Notes: generated from the sequence alone by a model not told the origin. Shown: positions 10,998-22,732, counted from the first letter of the stretch. The stretch is 64,000 nt of DNA from Parus major (GCF_001522545.3 NC_031772.1:5811759-5875758), one strand, 5' to 3'. Program-made: numbers and translations.

Positions 10998-12387
10998 ACA
11001 CAGCTCCCGGGACATCGTGCCCGAGTAAGGAGCATCGGGATCCCCGCGGATGCTGCTCCTGAAGGAAGAGGTGGGTGTGGGTGCCAAACAGCCTTTGGAG
11101 GTTGAGATCCCTCTCTCCTGCAGTTCTGTGCCTGTGGCAGCAGGAGGGGAGAGCCAGGGGTGGCACAGCTGGATTGTCACTGCCCAGAGGGGAAGGTCCC
11201 TCTCCTCTCCTCCAGGAGCTGCTTCCTCCAGCATTCCCCACTGGGCAGGGCCCATGGAGCAGCTTTCTCCAGCCTTCCATGAGCCTTCCCGGGGGTACAG
11301 CCTGATTTCGGTTTAATCCGTCCTGTACATTCCCTAATTTCGGTTTCATCTGTGCTGTGCACTCTCATATTAGAAAATGAGCTGAAAATTCCCATTTTGG
11401 GAGCTGTGGATCTGTGTAGGGCTGTATGTGTTGGGTCTCTGACAAGTTCCAATAGCCGGTTTAACTTCTTCTAAGGGACAAATTTCGTTGTTCCTGGCCA
11501 TGATTGTTTTCACATCTCTCCCTTCACCTGATTAATTCTTAACTCATCTTCATAATTAACTGTGAAAGACAGCAGCTGTCCCCCTCTCCAGCAATCCCTG
11601 CCCCTTCAGGGAGCAGCGCTGGTGCTGGGATGAACAGAAGGTTTCTGGTAGCATATACAATAAAAAAAATCATTTGATGCCTTTTTTTATGACCTGGTTA
11701 TGACTCTCTGCCTTGCATCTATTTATTTAATTGAGGCCAAAATGGCCCTAAATCCCTTCCTGGTGCCATCAGCGGCTCTGTTTCGGTGTTGGTGTCTGCA
11801 TTTAATGGGGTTTACATTTAATGGGATTGCAAAGCCAAAGGAAAACCCAGTGGGGGCTCAGGGTGATGCTCTCAGGTGAATTTGGTGTTGGATTGGTCGT
11901 TTTTCCAATGCAAATTTCTATTGATCACCTCTGGAAGTGGAAGGGATTCTCTAATCCAAGTGTGTAAAATCTTCCTTTCCACGTTTTTTGAATTGAACTC
12001 GTCATTTATTAAAAATTTTGGGGCTGCAAATGGAAAAAGTCAGTGGAGGAGAGAAAGAACTGGGTCACCTGGGCCTCCAGGTCCTCCTGCCCATTCCCTG
12101 GGCTGGTTCCCAGGACAGGCACCTTCCTGCCCCTGGCTCTGGCCCTGCCCTTTCCCATCCAGGGAATTGGTGGGGTTCGGAACAAAGCCCTCAACAGGCT
12201 GAAGAGGCGATGGTAATCGGGATTTTCACACCTTTTTATGAAAGGAAGTTTTACCCTTCCTTGGAGCAGGGAGGGACCGGGATGTTGGGAATGCCCAGCT
12301 GAAAGGCAAAGAAAACTCGGGACGTGTCCTGGCAGTGGAGATTTCCAAGGAACTGCAACTTTTTACTGTGAACTAAAATACAGCTCA
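10998..12387. other. Non-coding sequence, AT-rich from 11450 to 12010
   Basis: No gene recognised. The stretch 11450-12010 is AT-rich, with TTAATT/ATTAAC cores at 11530-11560 and a repeat-free run at 11640-11840. It looks like slowly evolving noncoding DNA but cannot be judged without alignment. Confidence 0.45.
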
Positions 12388-12563
12388 GAATCCCAGAGCA
12401 GCTGTGGCTGCCCCATCCCTGGAGGTGTCCAAGGCCACTTGGACAGGGCTTTTGGAGTAGTGGCAGCCTGGAGTAGTGGCAGGTGTCCCTGCCCGTGGCA
12501 GGGGGTGGAACTGATGAGCTTTAAGATCCCTTTGGACTGAAACCCTCCCGGGATTCTGTGGAT
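12388..12563 (+). mobile_element. CR1 LINE 3' fragment, type A, sense on plus strand
   Basis: Plus-strand landmarks are CAGAGCAGCTGTGGCTGCCC, CCTGGAGGTGTCCAAGGCC, GTAGTGGCAGGTGTCCCTGC, GTGGCAGGGGGTGGAACTGA and GGGATTCTGTGGATT at the 3' terminus. The segment around 12445-12480 contains a short internal duplication of 'GGAGTAGTGGCAG', so the copy is slightly rearranged. Confidence 0.88.
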
Positions 12564-13845
12564 TTTCAGCAGGAATAGAGTATCCCTCCATCCCATGCAG
12601 TGATGATGTCACCTTATGCCACCTCCTTAAGCGAGAACTTCAGTCACAAACCCTGCTCCACCTCCAGCTGGAGATTTGGAATGCCCCCAAACCCCCTCAG
12701 CCCCTTCCCAGACCCTCAGCCTCCTTTCCGAGGCCCACAGGGCTCTTCCCAGGGCCAAACCACGCACCAAAGACAGACAAACTCCCTAAATCCCCTCTCC
12801 TGTGGCTCTCCCTCGGGGAGATGGGATCTCAGCCTGGTTTCACTGAAGTTTTGTTTCATTCACATGATTGCTGCGCTGTGAGCTCCGTGGTGTTTATGGA
12901 TTCCAGCTATTTGCAGGATGCTGTCATCCCTCCATTTAGCTGCTGCTTGCTTGGAGTAGGCAGATGCTGCACTTAAAGCATTTCTGCCTGGATTTCTCCG
13001 GCCTCTGGATCATTACAGCCTCCCCTTCAACCCTTCTCTGTGTCTCAATATATTTTTAGTGATGAGATCCTTAAGGAACATCCCACATCCCTCTGTTTAA
13101 TCCTCCCTCTCCAGCCCAGTATAAACACCCAGACCTTGTGTACAGAAAACAACCCCAAATCCTGGCTGGAAGCTTTTCCACTCCAGCCACAATTATCTCC
13201 CTTGGGCAGTGGCTGAGAAGGAGCACCTGGTGCCAGTGACAGCTCTCGGCATCCCTGGGAGCTGCTGGACTGCACCCAGGGGCTGATGGCAGTGCCAAGG
13301 AAGGATTTGTGACAGCAGAGGGGACTCTCCTCGCTGCCTCAGCCCAGCTTTGGGGCTGGAGTTGGGTTTTCCGGAGAGGAGTGAGAGCTGACTTTGTGTG
13401 TGGAGGCTGGGTTGAGCTGTAGGAACATGACCCAAAGGAAAACCCTAATTCTTAAGTCTGGCTTTCCCCAGCTTCCAGTCAGAGCCTGCTGTATCTGCAG
13501 GGCAGCAGTGTCACCCTGTCACCCTGGGACCACAGCCTCGCAGTCTGGGGAGGTGCTGGGAGAGCCTTTCCATCAGATTTAAGAATTAAAGCCTTGGAAT
13601 TCCGGGTTTGGCTTTGCATCACCAGCTGTGTGCAGGGAGATGTGTGGGAATCAGGTGGATGCTGCCCTCAGTTTGTGCAGCACTGGATGGTTGGAGGGGT
13701 TGGTTTTGTTTGCATCCTGGTTTTGTAATTTCAGGAGAAAAGTATCCAGGCATCCTTGGGATGTGGTTCTTCCCTGTGGTGGGTGCAGGTCTGGGGGGTG
13801 GCAGTGATCCCCAGTGCTCTGTCACTGTGCCAGCACTGACTTCTT
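12564..13845. other. Non-coding sequence, no gene seen
   Basis: Unique sequence between two CR1 tails. Open frames are at most about 100 codons and have no recognisable domain. Confidence 0.5.
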
Positions 13846-13965
13846 GGCTATCCCATCCCTAGAGTTGTTCCAGGCCAGGTTGGACAGGTTGGAGCAACCT
13901 GGGATAGTGGAAAATGTCCCTGCATTAAGGTCCCTCCCAACCCAAACCACTCTGGGATTAAATTT
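13846..13965 (+). mobile_element. CR1 LINE 3' fragment, type A, short
   Basis: A 120-bp remnant of the same plus-strand tail, with CCAGGCCAGGTTGGACAGG, GCAACCTGGGATAGTGGAAA and CCCAACCCAAACCACTCTGG. The CCATGGCAGGGG block is deleted between GTCCCTGC and ATTAAGGTCC. Confidence 0.85.
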
Positions 13966-15990
13966 AAATAAAATTATTCTTGTGTGGAGGAATTGCTATT
14001 CAAAAGAGGAAAAAAATCCCTCTTGGTGCTTGAAAATCCCAAATTCTGATTTTCTGGGACCATAACTCATTTGCCACTAAGCCTTGAACCTTTGCTTATG
14101 GAGGCTGAGCCCAGAGGAATACGACATTCCAGAGGTCATGGAGCACAAATCCTCCCCTCTCCCTCATTGTGGGCCAGTCTGATCCTGCTCCCTGGAGCTC
14201 AGCGAGGCAGGGGGGTCCATGAGCTCCTGGCTCCATCCTCTTCTCCAAGGAAAGTGCTGGGACATGGTTTTCCCACAGTGGGAATGGCCCATGGACGGAC
14301 CAAAGTCTCAAAAACCCGAGGGGATGCCCTGGGACTGCATCACACAGGTTTCCCTGGCAAAAATGGGAATTTGGGATGACCCCTCCCTGCACTGCTGCAC
14401 ACACAGAGCGCTCAGCTGAGCTTTACTGTTAAAAATTGAATATATTTATTCCTTCCTAATGCAGTTTTTAACCTCTGCCCTAAACTGCAGTGGGATATAA
14501 AATCAGATAGGATCTGCTGCTATTCATTATTCCTTGTTTTCCATCAGATCCTCCTGTTAAACCACTCTGCTGTTGCAATGCTGAGACGTTATTGCAGACA
14601 AGTGACCGGGCCTGAGCATTCCGAATGTCTGGCTAATGAGGAATGAAACTGGTTCCCAATAGGAGAACTGAAGGCACTGGAGGGAATTAAATCCGAGGAA
14701 AAAAAGAAATCCTGGAGTGTGTGGCTGGAGTCAGTGACCAGTGTGTGACTGCACTGACTTTATCCATCTGTCACACAGGTTAATCATGATTTTATTTTAT
14801 AAAAAATAAAAATTGAATTTATAATATCCCAAGTTCTTTTTGGGAATAACAATGTTCTCCCCTGTCCCAGCAGGTAAGTGCAGGAATTCACTGCCCAGTG
14901 GAAGCCAAAGACTCTGCTGATGTTTGAGTTCATTGATTTTGTGAGCAAAGTTGTCCAAGGGACCTATTTTGTGAAGGATTCACATTCATCCAGGGGAAAA
15001 AAAATAAAGGAAAGCCAGAGCAGAGGGGAAATCTCTCCCTCTCCCTCCACTTGTGCAATTAGAGAGAGTTTTCTTTGAGCCTGGCCTTAATTGCACTTCC
15101 ACTGGCAACTCCTGCAGTCTTTTCGTTTGTTTGGAGCGAGCTCCCCACTGCAGGCTGGTTTTGCTGAACACCTCAGTGTGATCGGTAATTAAATCCTTTT
15201 CAGGGAGAATTATCCCTGTTTTCCAGCATGTCCCTCCCTCCTTTGCCTTGCTCTGCCTTTTGCATTTCCTAATATTCCCTCAGCTCCTTATCTCTTGCAA
15301 AAGCCCCTCGCTGAACCATTTGTCTCCTCCCTCGATGAGCTCCATGGCTTTGGGAGAGCAGCTGGCTTTTCCCACTGAACGGGATGGTCCCGGGGCTGCA
15401 GCGGCTCTGCCCGGCTTTTAGGGGCTTTTAGGGAATAAAGGAGGAGTCGAGGAAAGAGAAAAAAATGGATGAAGAGAGCAAAGCAGGGTGAAGTGAGCCC
15501 AGTGGTAAATCCATCCCTGGAGCTGCGGTGCAGGCAGGAAATGATCTCTTAACACCGTGCACCTGCATCCCGGGAAGAGCATCCAAAAGGGGCCCAAGCC
15601 GGCGGCAGGGTCCGCGGGAATGGCGCTCCCGACTCCAACTGCCTGCAGTTTTTAAGACTATTTGGCCAACTTCAGTCCTCCCTCGGCTTCTGGTTCCTGT
15701 CTCCCTGTGCCTCTGCCAGATGCGCTCTCCTTTTCCTTATCCTGTGGTAAAGGAAGCTGGTTTTGGGAAGGATTGTGGAAGCTGGCACCATTGGAGCACT
15801 GGGATGGTGGGATGCTGGCAGCGCCTGGGTGTCCTGCAGGAAAGCCCCCGTGGTTCAGCTCCCGGAGCACGGCTGGCACCTGGAGAGAGCGATGCTGCCG
15901 AGGGGCTTCTGGCATCCAAATCCAGTCCGGATCCATCAAACCCGGCATCTCACAGCTCTCCCGCTATCCCATGCCAAAGCTCCTCGTCAG
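13966..15990. other. Non-coding sequence, AT-rich from 14430 to 14860
   Basis: No gene recognised. The block 14430-14860 is AT-rich and free of recognisable repeats, including a TTTTATAAAAAATAAAAA run at about 14795-14812. It is a candidate conserved or matrix-attachment-like region by composition only. Confidence 0.45.
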
Positions 15991-16160
15991 GAAGAAATAA
16001 ACGTGGAGACAGATGAAAAAGTGCTTATCCCGAGGCCGGGATGTGGCGCTGGGCGCCGGCGTGGAGCCCGCCCGGCTTAAGCGCACACGGCAGCGGGGTG
16101 GGAATGGCTGGAGAGGAACATCCCGAAACCAGAGGGGATGTCCTGCCCAGCCAGGAATGC
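15991..16160. promoter_or_regulatory. Small CpG cluster
   Basis: About eleven CpG dinucleotides fall within roughly 80 bp around 16025-16110, far above the surrounding density. In birds such clusters often mark CpG-island promoters or enhancers. No exon, TATA box or open frame with a domain was seen next to it. A promoter is therefore only a possibility. Confidence 0.35.
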
Positions 16161-17029
16161 GACCGGGCTGCCGGCAGGTGGGAGGGCGTCGCGTCCTTGC
16201 CCTCATTAGTCCCTGAGCTCATTAGTCGCTGCTCTCATTAACAGGGCCGGGGCTGAGGCGTCTCACCCGGAGCACAGGTTGGACCGGGTCTGCAGGGTCG
16301 GGAGTGACACAAATGAAAGCTTCCATCAGAATCTGAGGGCTCTCCCTGGCCTTGGAGGATTTGATGTGACTTGGGAGGCTGGGAAGTGAAGTCACCCTGC
16401 AAGGGGATCCCCGGGAAGGCCGGCTCACCCATTCAGGGACAAACGCACTCCCTGTAAATCCCAGGGAAGGTTTCCAGGGGAATTTCCCTTTTCTCTCCAG
16501 CACAGGCCGTGTCCCCACCAACAGCTGCTGCCTGCTGAGCACACCTTGCCGTCTCCTCCAGGGATCCAGCCGCTCACAAACAGGGTCCTGCCCCGGCTCA
16601 GCGCTGCGAGTCCACGGTGGGGTCAGCGTTCCCAAATTCCCTGCGCTCCCCTCCCCACCTTCCAGATGAGGAGGAAGAAAGGGGTCAGAGCGCCTTTGGC
16701 AGCTGAGTCCTAAAGCTTGGAAAGGCCTGAAAGCAATTCCCTGCAGCTGCTGCCGCAGCTCCAGCCCAAGCCGGGGCAGGACTGTTCGGATTCCAGCGGG
16801 ATGGGAGAGGTGTTTTCTCCAGGCTCGCTCCCCCTGCCCCGCGGGGGGTTCTAACGAGGCGATTGTGGGATTTAAATCCATGATGGTGGGATTAGGCGTT
16901 CCTCAGCCGAGACTGTTCCACATTCTTTCGCCCTGATTTGCCACTCTCGTTCCCGCACCAGAAACCAGCTCAGCTCAGCTCCCTTCCAGCTCCGGCGCTG
17001 GAACTTTCCAGCCTCAGCCCCGCGTCCTT
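16161..17029. other. Non-coding sequence, no gene seen
   Basis: A 219-codon minus-strand frame (16222-16881) runs through this stretch but reads as Pro/Ser/Arg-rich sequence with no family resemblance. Confidence 0.45.
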
Positions 17030-17200
17030 CCCAGCGTTTGTGCCTTGATTTAATGCTTTGATTTGAAAGTTATTTTTTACAATAAGAGAGAGATGGGCCC
17101 TGCCAAGAAAAGCAGTTTCATAAAACGCTGAACATGACTTGCATTCTGTAATTGCAAACCTGAGAGACTCGGGGTAATTGACATTTTGGATGGATTGCAG
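17030..17200. promoter_or_regulatory. Candidate conserved noncoding block
   Basis: AT-rich, repeat-free sequence with TGATTTAATGCTTTGATTTG, a TTTTTTACAAT run, TGTAATTGCAAAC and GGGTAATTGAC. It contrasts with the GC-rich flanks. The function is inferred from composition and homeodomain-type TAATTG cores only. Confidence 0.25.
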
Positions 17201-17460
17201 GGGATCGTATTTAATCCTGAAAAGCAGGTTCCAGGCACAGGAGGAACTGCCAAGCCAAACTCAGCCTCCTCGCCGGGCTCCGACCATAACTCATTCCCAA
17301 ATCCAGCCAGCCCAGTCCTGAACCTAAATGTTTACATTTTTGATTTGCTAAGATAACATTCCTGGGTCACCGAAACGCTTTGTCAGGGAAGGGCTGTGGG
17401 AGACAGCGGGAATTAGTGATGCGTGGCTCCGGTGGGATGTGTGAGGGATGCTGGTGCTTC
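17201..17460. other. Non-coding sequence, no gene seen
   Basis: Short unique stretch between an AT-rich block and a CR1 tail, with an AT-rich patch at 17310-17360 containing AAATGTTTACATTT, a forkhead-like core. Confidence 0.4.
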
Positions 17461-17655
17461 CCAGGATCACAGATCCCAGATTCATCCAGGTAGGAAAAGA
17501 TCTCAGGGATCACTGAGTCCAATCTGTGGCTGATCCCCACCAGAGCAGTGAGTTCCATGTCCAGGCATTCCTGGGGCACCTCTGAGGACGGGCACTCCAA
17601 ACCTCCCTGGGATGTTCCAATGCCTGACCACCTTTTCCATGGAGAAGAGAATTCA
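17461..17655 (-). mobile_element. CR1 LINE 3' fragment, type B, diverged
   Basis: Minus-strand CR1 tail. In plus-strand order it has a GGTAGGAAAAGATCTCAGGG segment, CCACCAGAGCAGTGAGTTCC, GGGCACTCCAAACCTCCCTG and CCAATGCCTGACCACC, then TTTCCATGGAGAAGA. It matches the copies at 779 and 7134 in layout but with more substitutions. Confidence 0.85.
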
Positions 17656-18080
17656 TGGAGAATTGCATCCATATCCTGATATCCAGGGGATTTCAGTGAG
17701 GTTTTGCCATCTCCCTGCCGGTTCTGATCCTGTTTGGGGGAGGCAGGACTAAATGTGTGTCCCACTCCATGGAGGTGGTTCCTGAAGCTGAATGCTGGAG
17801 AGGAGAGCGATGGACTCAGAGCTGCCGGGAGCTCCATCCACGAGTGTGTGAAATTCCATAAATGTGGGAGCGGACACAAATGAAATTCCATGGAAAAGTG
17901 ACTCAGTGCCTGTGTATTTCTGTCAGTTCTGACTCCCTGCATGGGTGATTTTATAAAAGTGTGGGATGTGGCCGAGGCTCAGGAAGTGCATCGGAAGCGG
18001 GAGCCAAACTTCCAAGTTTGGCTTCCAAGCAAAGCCAGGGCTTCTCCTTTTCCTTTGTCTCCAAACACAGCTCCTGTAGC
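17656..18080. other. Non-coding sequence, no gene seen
   Basis: Unique sequence downstream of a CR1 tail. No gene, RNA or tandem repeat was recognised. Confidence 0.45.
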
Positions 18081-18180
18081 GGATCTGCCCCCCATTAGTG
18101 TGGTTTACAGCCTGGCTATAAACATTTGCTTCTGTTTGAAAAGCAACAAATATCAGCGGAAATCTGCTCCTAGCTTTCTG
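18081..18180. promoter_or_regulatory. Candidate regulatory block with RUNX and forkhead motifs
   Basis: TGTGGTTT (RUNX core) lies at 18099-18106 and ATAAACA (forkhead core) at 18118-18124, 12 bp apart, within AT-richer repeat-free DNA. The motifs are visible; any joint function is inference. Confidence 0.25.
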
Positions 18181-18652
18181 CATCCCGGTAAAGGATCCCA
18201 GGGAAGTGTTTCAAGGCCAGCCCTCTCCTTGCAAGCGGAGTGTTTACATTGCTGTAGATTTTGGTGGAGGAAACACTCATTTGCAATGGTGCAAATGGAA
18301 AGAAAGCAGAAAACCCAGGAATGTCAGAGGGAATCACACACCCCTGAGCGTGAAAATGAAGACACAGCTCCCAAAAGCATCGTCTGAGTTCCTTTTGGAT
18401 TGGGATGAATTTGGGCTCGCGCTGGAAGGGGCCAGGGGTTTGAACTGGTCACCTTAGAGATGTCCTGGAAGGGCCCTGGAGGGGCCTGGAGCGGCTTCTT
18501 TGGAGAGAGGCCACCAGCACTGGGTTGTTCCAGCACAAGCTGGTTTGTTCCACCTCTTGTGGAACAAGAATTCTTCTGAGTCCACCTGAATCCACACCCA
18601 GGATTCAGGCAGGGTTAGGATGGGGTTGGATTTAGTGCTGTGTGCTGGAAAT
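18181..18652. other. Non-coding sequence with a 9-bp-arm hairpin
   Basis: No gene was recognised. A perfect inverted repeat, TTGTTCCAC / GTGGAACAA with a 5-nt loop, lies at 18545-18567. Confidence 0.45.
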
Positions 18653-18900
18653 GACAGAATTATGGAATCCTATAGGTTTGGGTTGGAAGGGATCTTCAAA
18701 TCATTTCCTTCCACTCCCCTGCCAGGGTCAGGGGCACCTTCCACTGTCCCAGGCTGCTCCAAGCCCCATCCAACCTGGCCTTGGGCACTTCCAGGGATCC
18801 AGGGGCAGCCACAGCTTCTCTGGGAACCTTGTGCCAGGCCTCCCCACCCTCACAGGGAAGGATTTCTTCCCAGTATTGAATGTAAACCACCCTCCTTCCT
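18653..18900 (-). mobile_element. CR1 LINE 3' fragment, type A
   Basis: A well-preserved minus-strand tail. In plus-strand order it has TATGGAATCCTATAGGTTTG at the element's 3' terminus, GGTTGGAAGGGATCTTCAAA, a CCACTGTCCCAGGCTGCTCC segment, CATCCAACCTGGCCTTGGGC, CCAGGGATCCAGGGGCAGCC and CTCACAGGGAAGGATTTCTT. The ATTATGGAATCCTATAG start keeps the recognisable ATTCTATG-type 3' end of CR1. Confidence 0.93.
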
Positions 18901-19649
18901 GCCATTAATACCCTTTACCTTGGGAATGTTGGATTCCAGGGGCAGATTTCCCAGCAGAGTCACCAGCCCAGTTTGGGGACAATCCGGGGGTCAAGGCTGG
19001 CAGTGCTGGGAATGGGTGATTATTTACCCAGCTGCACATCTTTATTCATCCCATGCCCGTTGTTGTTCCCATTTTGCATATTGCATTGTGGAAGTGGGAT
19101 GGGGAGGAGGGATTGATTGGGAAGCGGGGGAAGAGCCGTGACCACGGCTGGGGGCGTTGGGCTGCTCTGTTCTCCCGGCGGCAGCGGGAGCCCGTGGCTG
19201 TCGGGACATCCACATCTGGTCCCGATTTGTGGACAATGGAGCACCAGCCCCTGGCTGCACACGGATGAGCTGTGACAATTTGACAGCCTGCCCAGGAATT
19301 CCGACCCAGCCGCTCCTATCCAAAGCCATCAGCACTGGCTGAGCCAGCGCTGGAAGCAGGGGGTGAATCATCATTTCAAAGAGAAGGAAAGAAAAGAAGA
19401 GTTGCCTCTTTTTTTGGAATTTGAGGATGAGCGGCATCAGAGACTCCCTTCATCTGGTCACAGGGATTTTGGGAGCAGCAGCACAGGAGCTGGGATGCTG
19501 CAAACAGGGCAGGGCACTGCTTTTGGGTGTTCCCTGCCCTCTGCTCCTGGATGGCCCTTAAATGTCCCCTCACTCCTGGAGCAGCCAGGGCATGGCAGCA
19601 GCTCTCTCCAGCCTTTCCCTGCCTGCAGACAGGGGGGCAGAGAGGGGCC
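18901..19649. other. Non-coding sequence, no gene seen
   Basis: A CpG-moderate stretch around 19130-19210 is followed by unique sequence. No domain was seen in any frame. Confidence 0.45.
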
Positions 19650-19692
19650 CTCTTCCTCTTCCTCTTCCTCTTCCTCTTCCCCTTCCTCCTTC
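19650..19692. repeat. (TCTTCC)n microsatellite
   Basis: A pyrimidine-rich hexanucleotide run of about six to seven units. It produces apparent poly-Leu/Phe on the plus strand and poly-Arg/Lys on the minus strand. Confidence 0.9.
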
Positions 19693-19830
19693 TGCTCCTC
19701 AGATCATTTCTGTGTTCTCTGGAGTTCTGCTCAGCCCCTGGGAGGGATGAGGGGATGTTTGACCTCTGCAGCTCATTCTGGAAGAAAATCTCTGCTCCTG
19801 CTCTCAGCTGTCCTGCAGAACATAATTCTT

Positions 19831-19904
19831 CATCCATCCATCCATCCGTCCATCCATCCATCCATCCATCCATCCATCCATCCATCCATCCATCCATCCA
19901 TCCA
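19831..19904. repeat. (CATC)n tetranucleotide microsatellite
   Basis: About eighteen CATC units with a single CGTC interruption near 19847. The long near-perfect run suggests a polymorphic microsatellite. It opens HPSI-like repeats on the plus strand and MDGW-like repeats on the minus strand. Confidence 0.98.
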
Positions 19905-20209
19905 ATCCCACCACTCCACGAAGAGCAGTGCAGCACAGTGAGCTCTGTCCCTGCAGGAGGTGACAATTCCTGACTCTGGTCTGTGACTCCTCAGCCCTTC
20001 TTCAGGCTCAGGACCTCTGCCCCAATTTCAGCGAGTGTTGCTCACCCCATTCCCTTCCAGGGCACTCTGCTGAGGGACAGCAGAGCCCAGAGAAGGATGA
20101 GGATCTCCCTGTTCCGTGAGGATGCTCCAGATCCCTTCCCTCCCCCGGCACAGCCAGCGGGTGTAAAGTAGGTCTGAGCCAGCCTGACGAAATGCGAGGG
20201 ACCTAAATT
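19905..20209. other. Non-coding sequence, no gene seen
   Basis: Unique sequence between the CATC array and an AT-rich block; nothing recognised. Confidence 0.45.
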
Positions 20210-20470
20210 GCATTACCTGGCTCAGGAGCTGGGGCTGTGACCTTGGGGATTAATTAGATAAACAACCCCCTTGCACAGAGCCTTCTCTAAATGTCCCAGC
20301 AAGGCCCCATTAAGGATTTTGCTGTCACTAACCTCAGCCCTCAGTGATTTAATTAGACAATTAGAGGGTGCTTAGGAATGCTCTGTAGTACCCAGAGATA
20401 TTAACACCATTTGTATTTATATTTAATGACATTGCAGAAGGGACTTTAATTATTCTTTCTTGTCTTTAAA
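20210..20470. promoter_or_regulatory. Candidate conserved noncoding block with TAATTA sites
   Basis: AT-rich, repeat-free DNA with two perfect TAATTA homeodomain cores (20251-20256 and 20350-20355), a nearby ACAATTAG, and CTTTAATTATT at about 20444. The block is flanked by GC-rich sequence and contains no CR1. Conservation is untested; the assignment rests on composition and motif density. Confidence 0.3.
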
Positions 20471-22700
20471 CTTCCAAGCAGGAAATTCTCCTCTGACTTC
20501 AGCAGCCTTTTGCAGGTGCTGTCACAAACATCGTGTCCCAGGGCCAGAGCTCTTTTCCATTGTTCCTTGGCAGGTGGGCTGTTCCTCGGGATCCTCCAGG
20601 AGGAGCAGGAGCAGGAGCCGGCAGGGTAAGGAACGGGGAGTGTCCCCTGGCTGTGCAGATTGAGGTTTTGTGGGGCTCTTTAGGTTGATAAAATCCATGG
20701 AAAGTTCAATAACTGCCCATGGAAGAGCCACCAGCACATCCCTTGATCCTTGGCATGCTGTAAAGAGCAGGGTTTAAGAGGCAAGAGAGGGATTTAATAG
20801 ATGAGGAAAACAAAGCCCATCCTTGCTCAGGTCCTTGGCAGCCTCCGAGTCACTGGAATATCCAATAAAATCTGGGGACTGGGGACAGCCTCCAGCTGCC
20901 TCCAGCTGCAGCCTGAGCTGGGATCTCAGCTGAAATCCCTGCAGGAGCAGGGGCTGGAAAGGCTTTGTCCCGACACCAGGCAGCTCCCACCCCCTCCTCA
21001 CACCCACCGGCCTGGCCCTTCCTTCCTGCCCTCCCAAAGATGCCATCCTTGCAATCTCTCCCAATAATTGTGTTTTCCCTGGATTACAGCCCCAGTAATA
21101 CAATTATGCCTAAATAATACAGATGAAGTGGGGAATAATTTGATTTGCCAACTAATGTTTGAGTCAAGGGGTTTTTTTTCCTGTTTTCCTGAATCTACAG
21201 TTGACAAATCCCACAACCATTCCCCTCTCCCTGTCCTTCAGTGAGACACGGACACAGAGGAATGATTCATGGCAGGGGCTGGATCCAGCCTGCTGAAAAC
21301 CAGGGATGTTTGTGTTGGTTTATGCATGGAAGGGGTGGGATCCCCCTGGGAGCTCCTCGAGGCAGTGAAAGGGATTGTCTTGGATAATCAAAGACAATGA
21401 GGGAAAGTGGGGTCAATGATCCGTTTGACAAAAGCAGAAGGCAGAGGATGCACGGAGCGATTCCGGAGCTGGGGATGTGACGAGAGGCTGCTGCCAGGAG
21501 CCATCTGGCCAGAGGGGAGAGGGGGAGCACCAGCCTTGGAACCCTGGGAACCAGCGCCTTCACACCCCTGGCTCCACACCCTGCGAGTTCCCTGGGACAG
21601 AACGGGACATTCCTTGGGACATTCCATGTGGCAGAGCCACTGCTGGCCTCCAGAGGCATGAAAAAATCCTTTGGAACAGCAGGTGTAGGTGTTGGGGTGT
21701 GACCTGCTTTTCCAGGAGCTGACTGACTGGAGATAGACCTGGCGAGCGGTTTCAGAAGGATTTTGCAGGGAGTCACTCAGGGTCAGGGCTTTGGAACGTT
21801 CTGCTGCTCTTTTCCATTTGCAAAGGGTAAAAATATGAGAGAGGAGCTGGAACAACCTGTGTAAATAAGGAACAAGAAAGGAAAAATAAAACTGCAGGGA
21901 GCAGCTTCCTCCCGGGCGCTTTTCTCTGCCTTTTTTAGGCAAATCTGCTGCTGGCCCTCAGCACCTCCCAGCTGCCCCTAAACCCTGCTGTCCCTGCAAG
22001 CCAGGAACCAGTTCATGCTCAGGCTACACCTGGGGATGAGCTGGTTTCCAGGAATATGAGGGATCTGTGCATAAAAGCAATGCAGCAGAGGCCAGGCTGG
22101 GCCAGCTCTGGAGGGGGCTAGGGTGGAATAGTTCCTAAATCCTTTTTATTCCTGGTTTACTGAAAGATGCTAAAAAAAACCCCAAAAATATGTGGCTTTG
22201 GGTGGATGCCCCAAGCTCAGAGCCTGGCCTGCCCTGATATCCCATTTATTTGGAAGGGTTAGTGCTGGTCCAGGCCTCATTCCTGCCTCCATCCCAGGCA
22301 GAGCAGCACTCAGGGTTAGGTGATGGCAGGGGAAACGCCAGGATGCTTCATTCCAAATAGATGTGCTCTCCAGGCTGCCAGACAGCGAAGGAAATTGGAA
22401 AAATAATCTCTTTCATGTGGGTTTTGGTCCTTGTTGCAAGAAGTCAGGCCAGGATTAACTGTCCCACTGGAGAAGGGCCATGGAGCAGGAGCTCTCCTGA
22501 TGGCTGGAGCCATGGGAGGGCAGGGAGCTGGGGGGACTCTGGGGGGTTTCCCAGAGCTTCCAGTGTGCAGCAGGCAGGGCTCCCTCTGCCAGACCTGATT
22601 TTCCCTGTTCTGGAAAAGCCCAAGGCTGGACCTGGAGCTCTGTGGGCTCTGGAAAAGTTGGAGCAGCCCTGTGCTGAGGAGGACACGGGCACTGCTGGGG
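20471..22700. other. Non-coding sequence, no gene seen
   Basis: About 2.2 kb without a recognised gene or interspersed repeat. Overlapping minus-strand frames of 169 and 184 codons at 21267-21942 lack domains. AT-rich patches lie at 21060-21190 and 22140-22200. Confidence 0.45.
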
Positions 22701-22732
22701 AGGTTCCTGGGAGGACAATTGTTCCCTGTCCA

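Noticed and set aside
10567..11349. 260-codon minus-strand ORF with a His-Pro-Ile-Pro-Ser repeat
   Set aside because: The repeat is the GGGAT microsatellite; the flanking peptide has no recognisable family.
19831..19904. CATC array considered as a CRISPR or regularly spaced repeat
   Set aside because: The units are contiguous without spacers and the DNA is vertebrate. No array with unique spacers was found anywhere in the window.
19363..19966. Overlapping ORFs of about 190 codons with HPSI and MDGW repeats
   Set aside because: Translations of the TCTTCC and CATC microsatellites on opposite strands.
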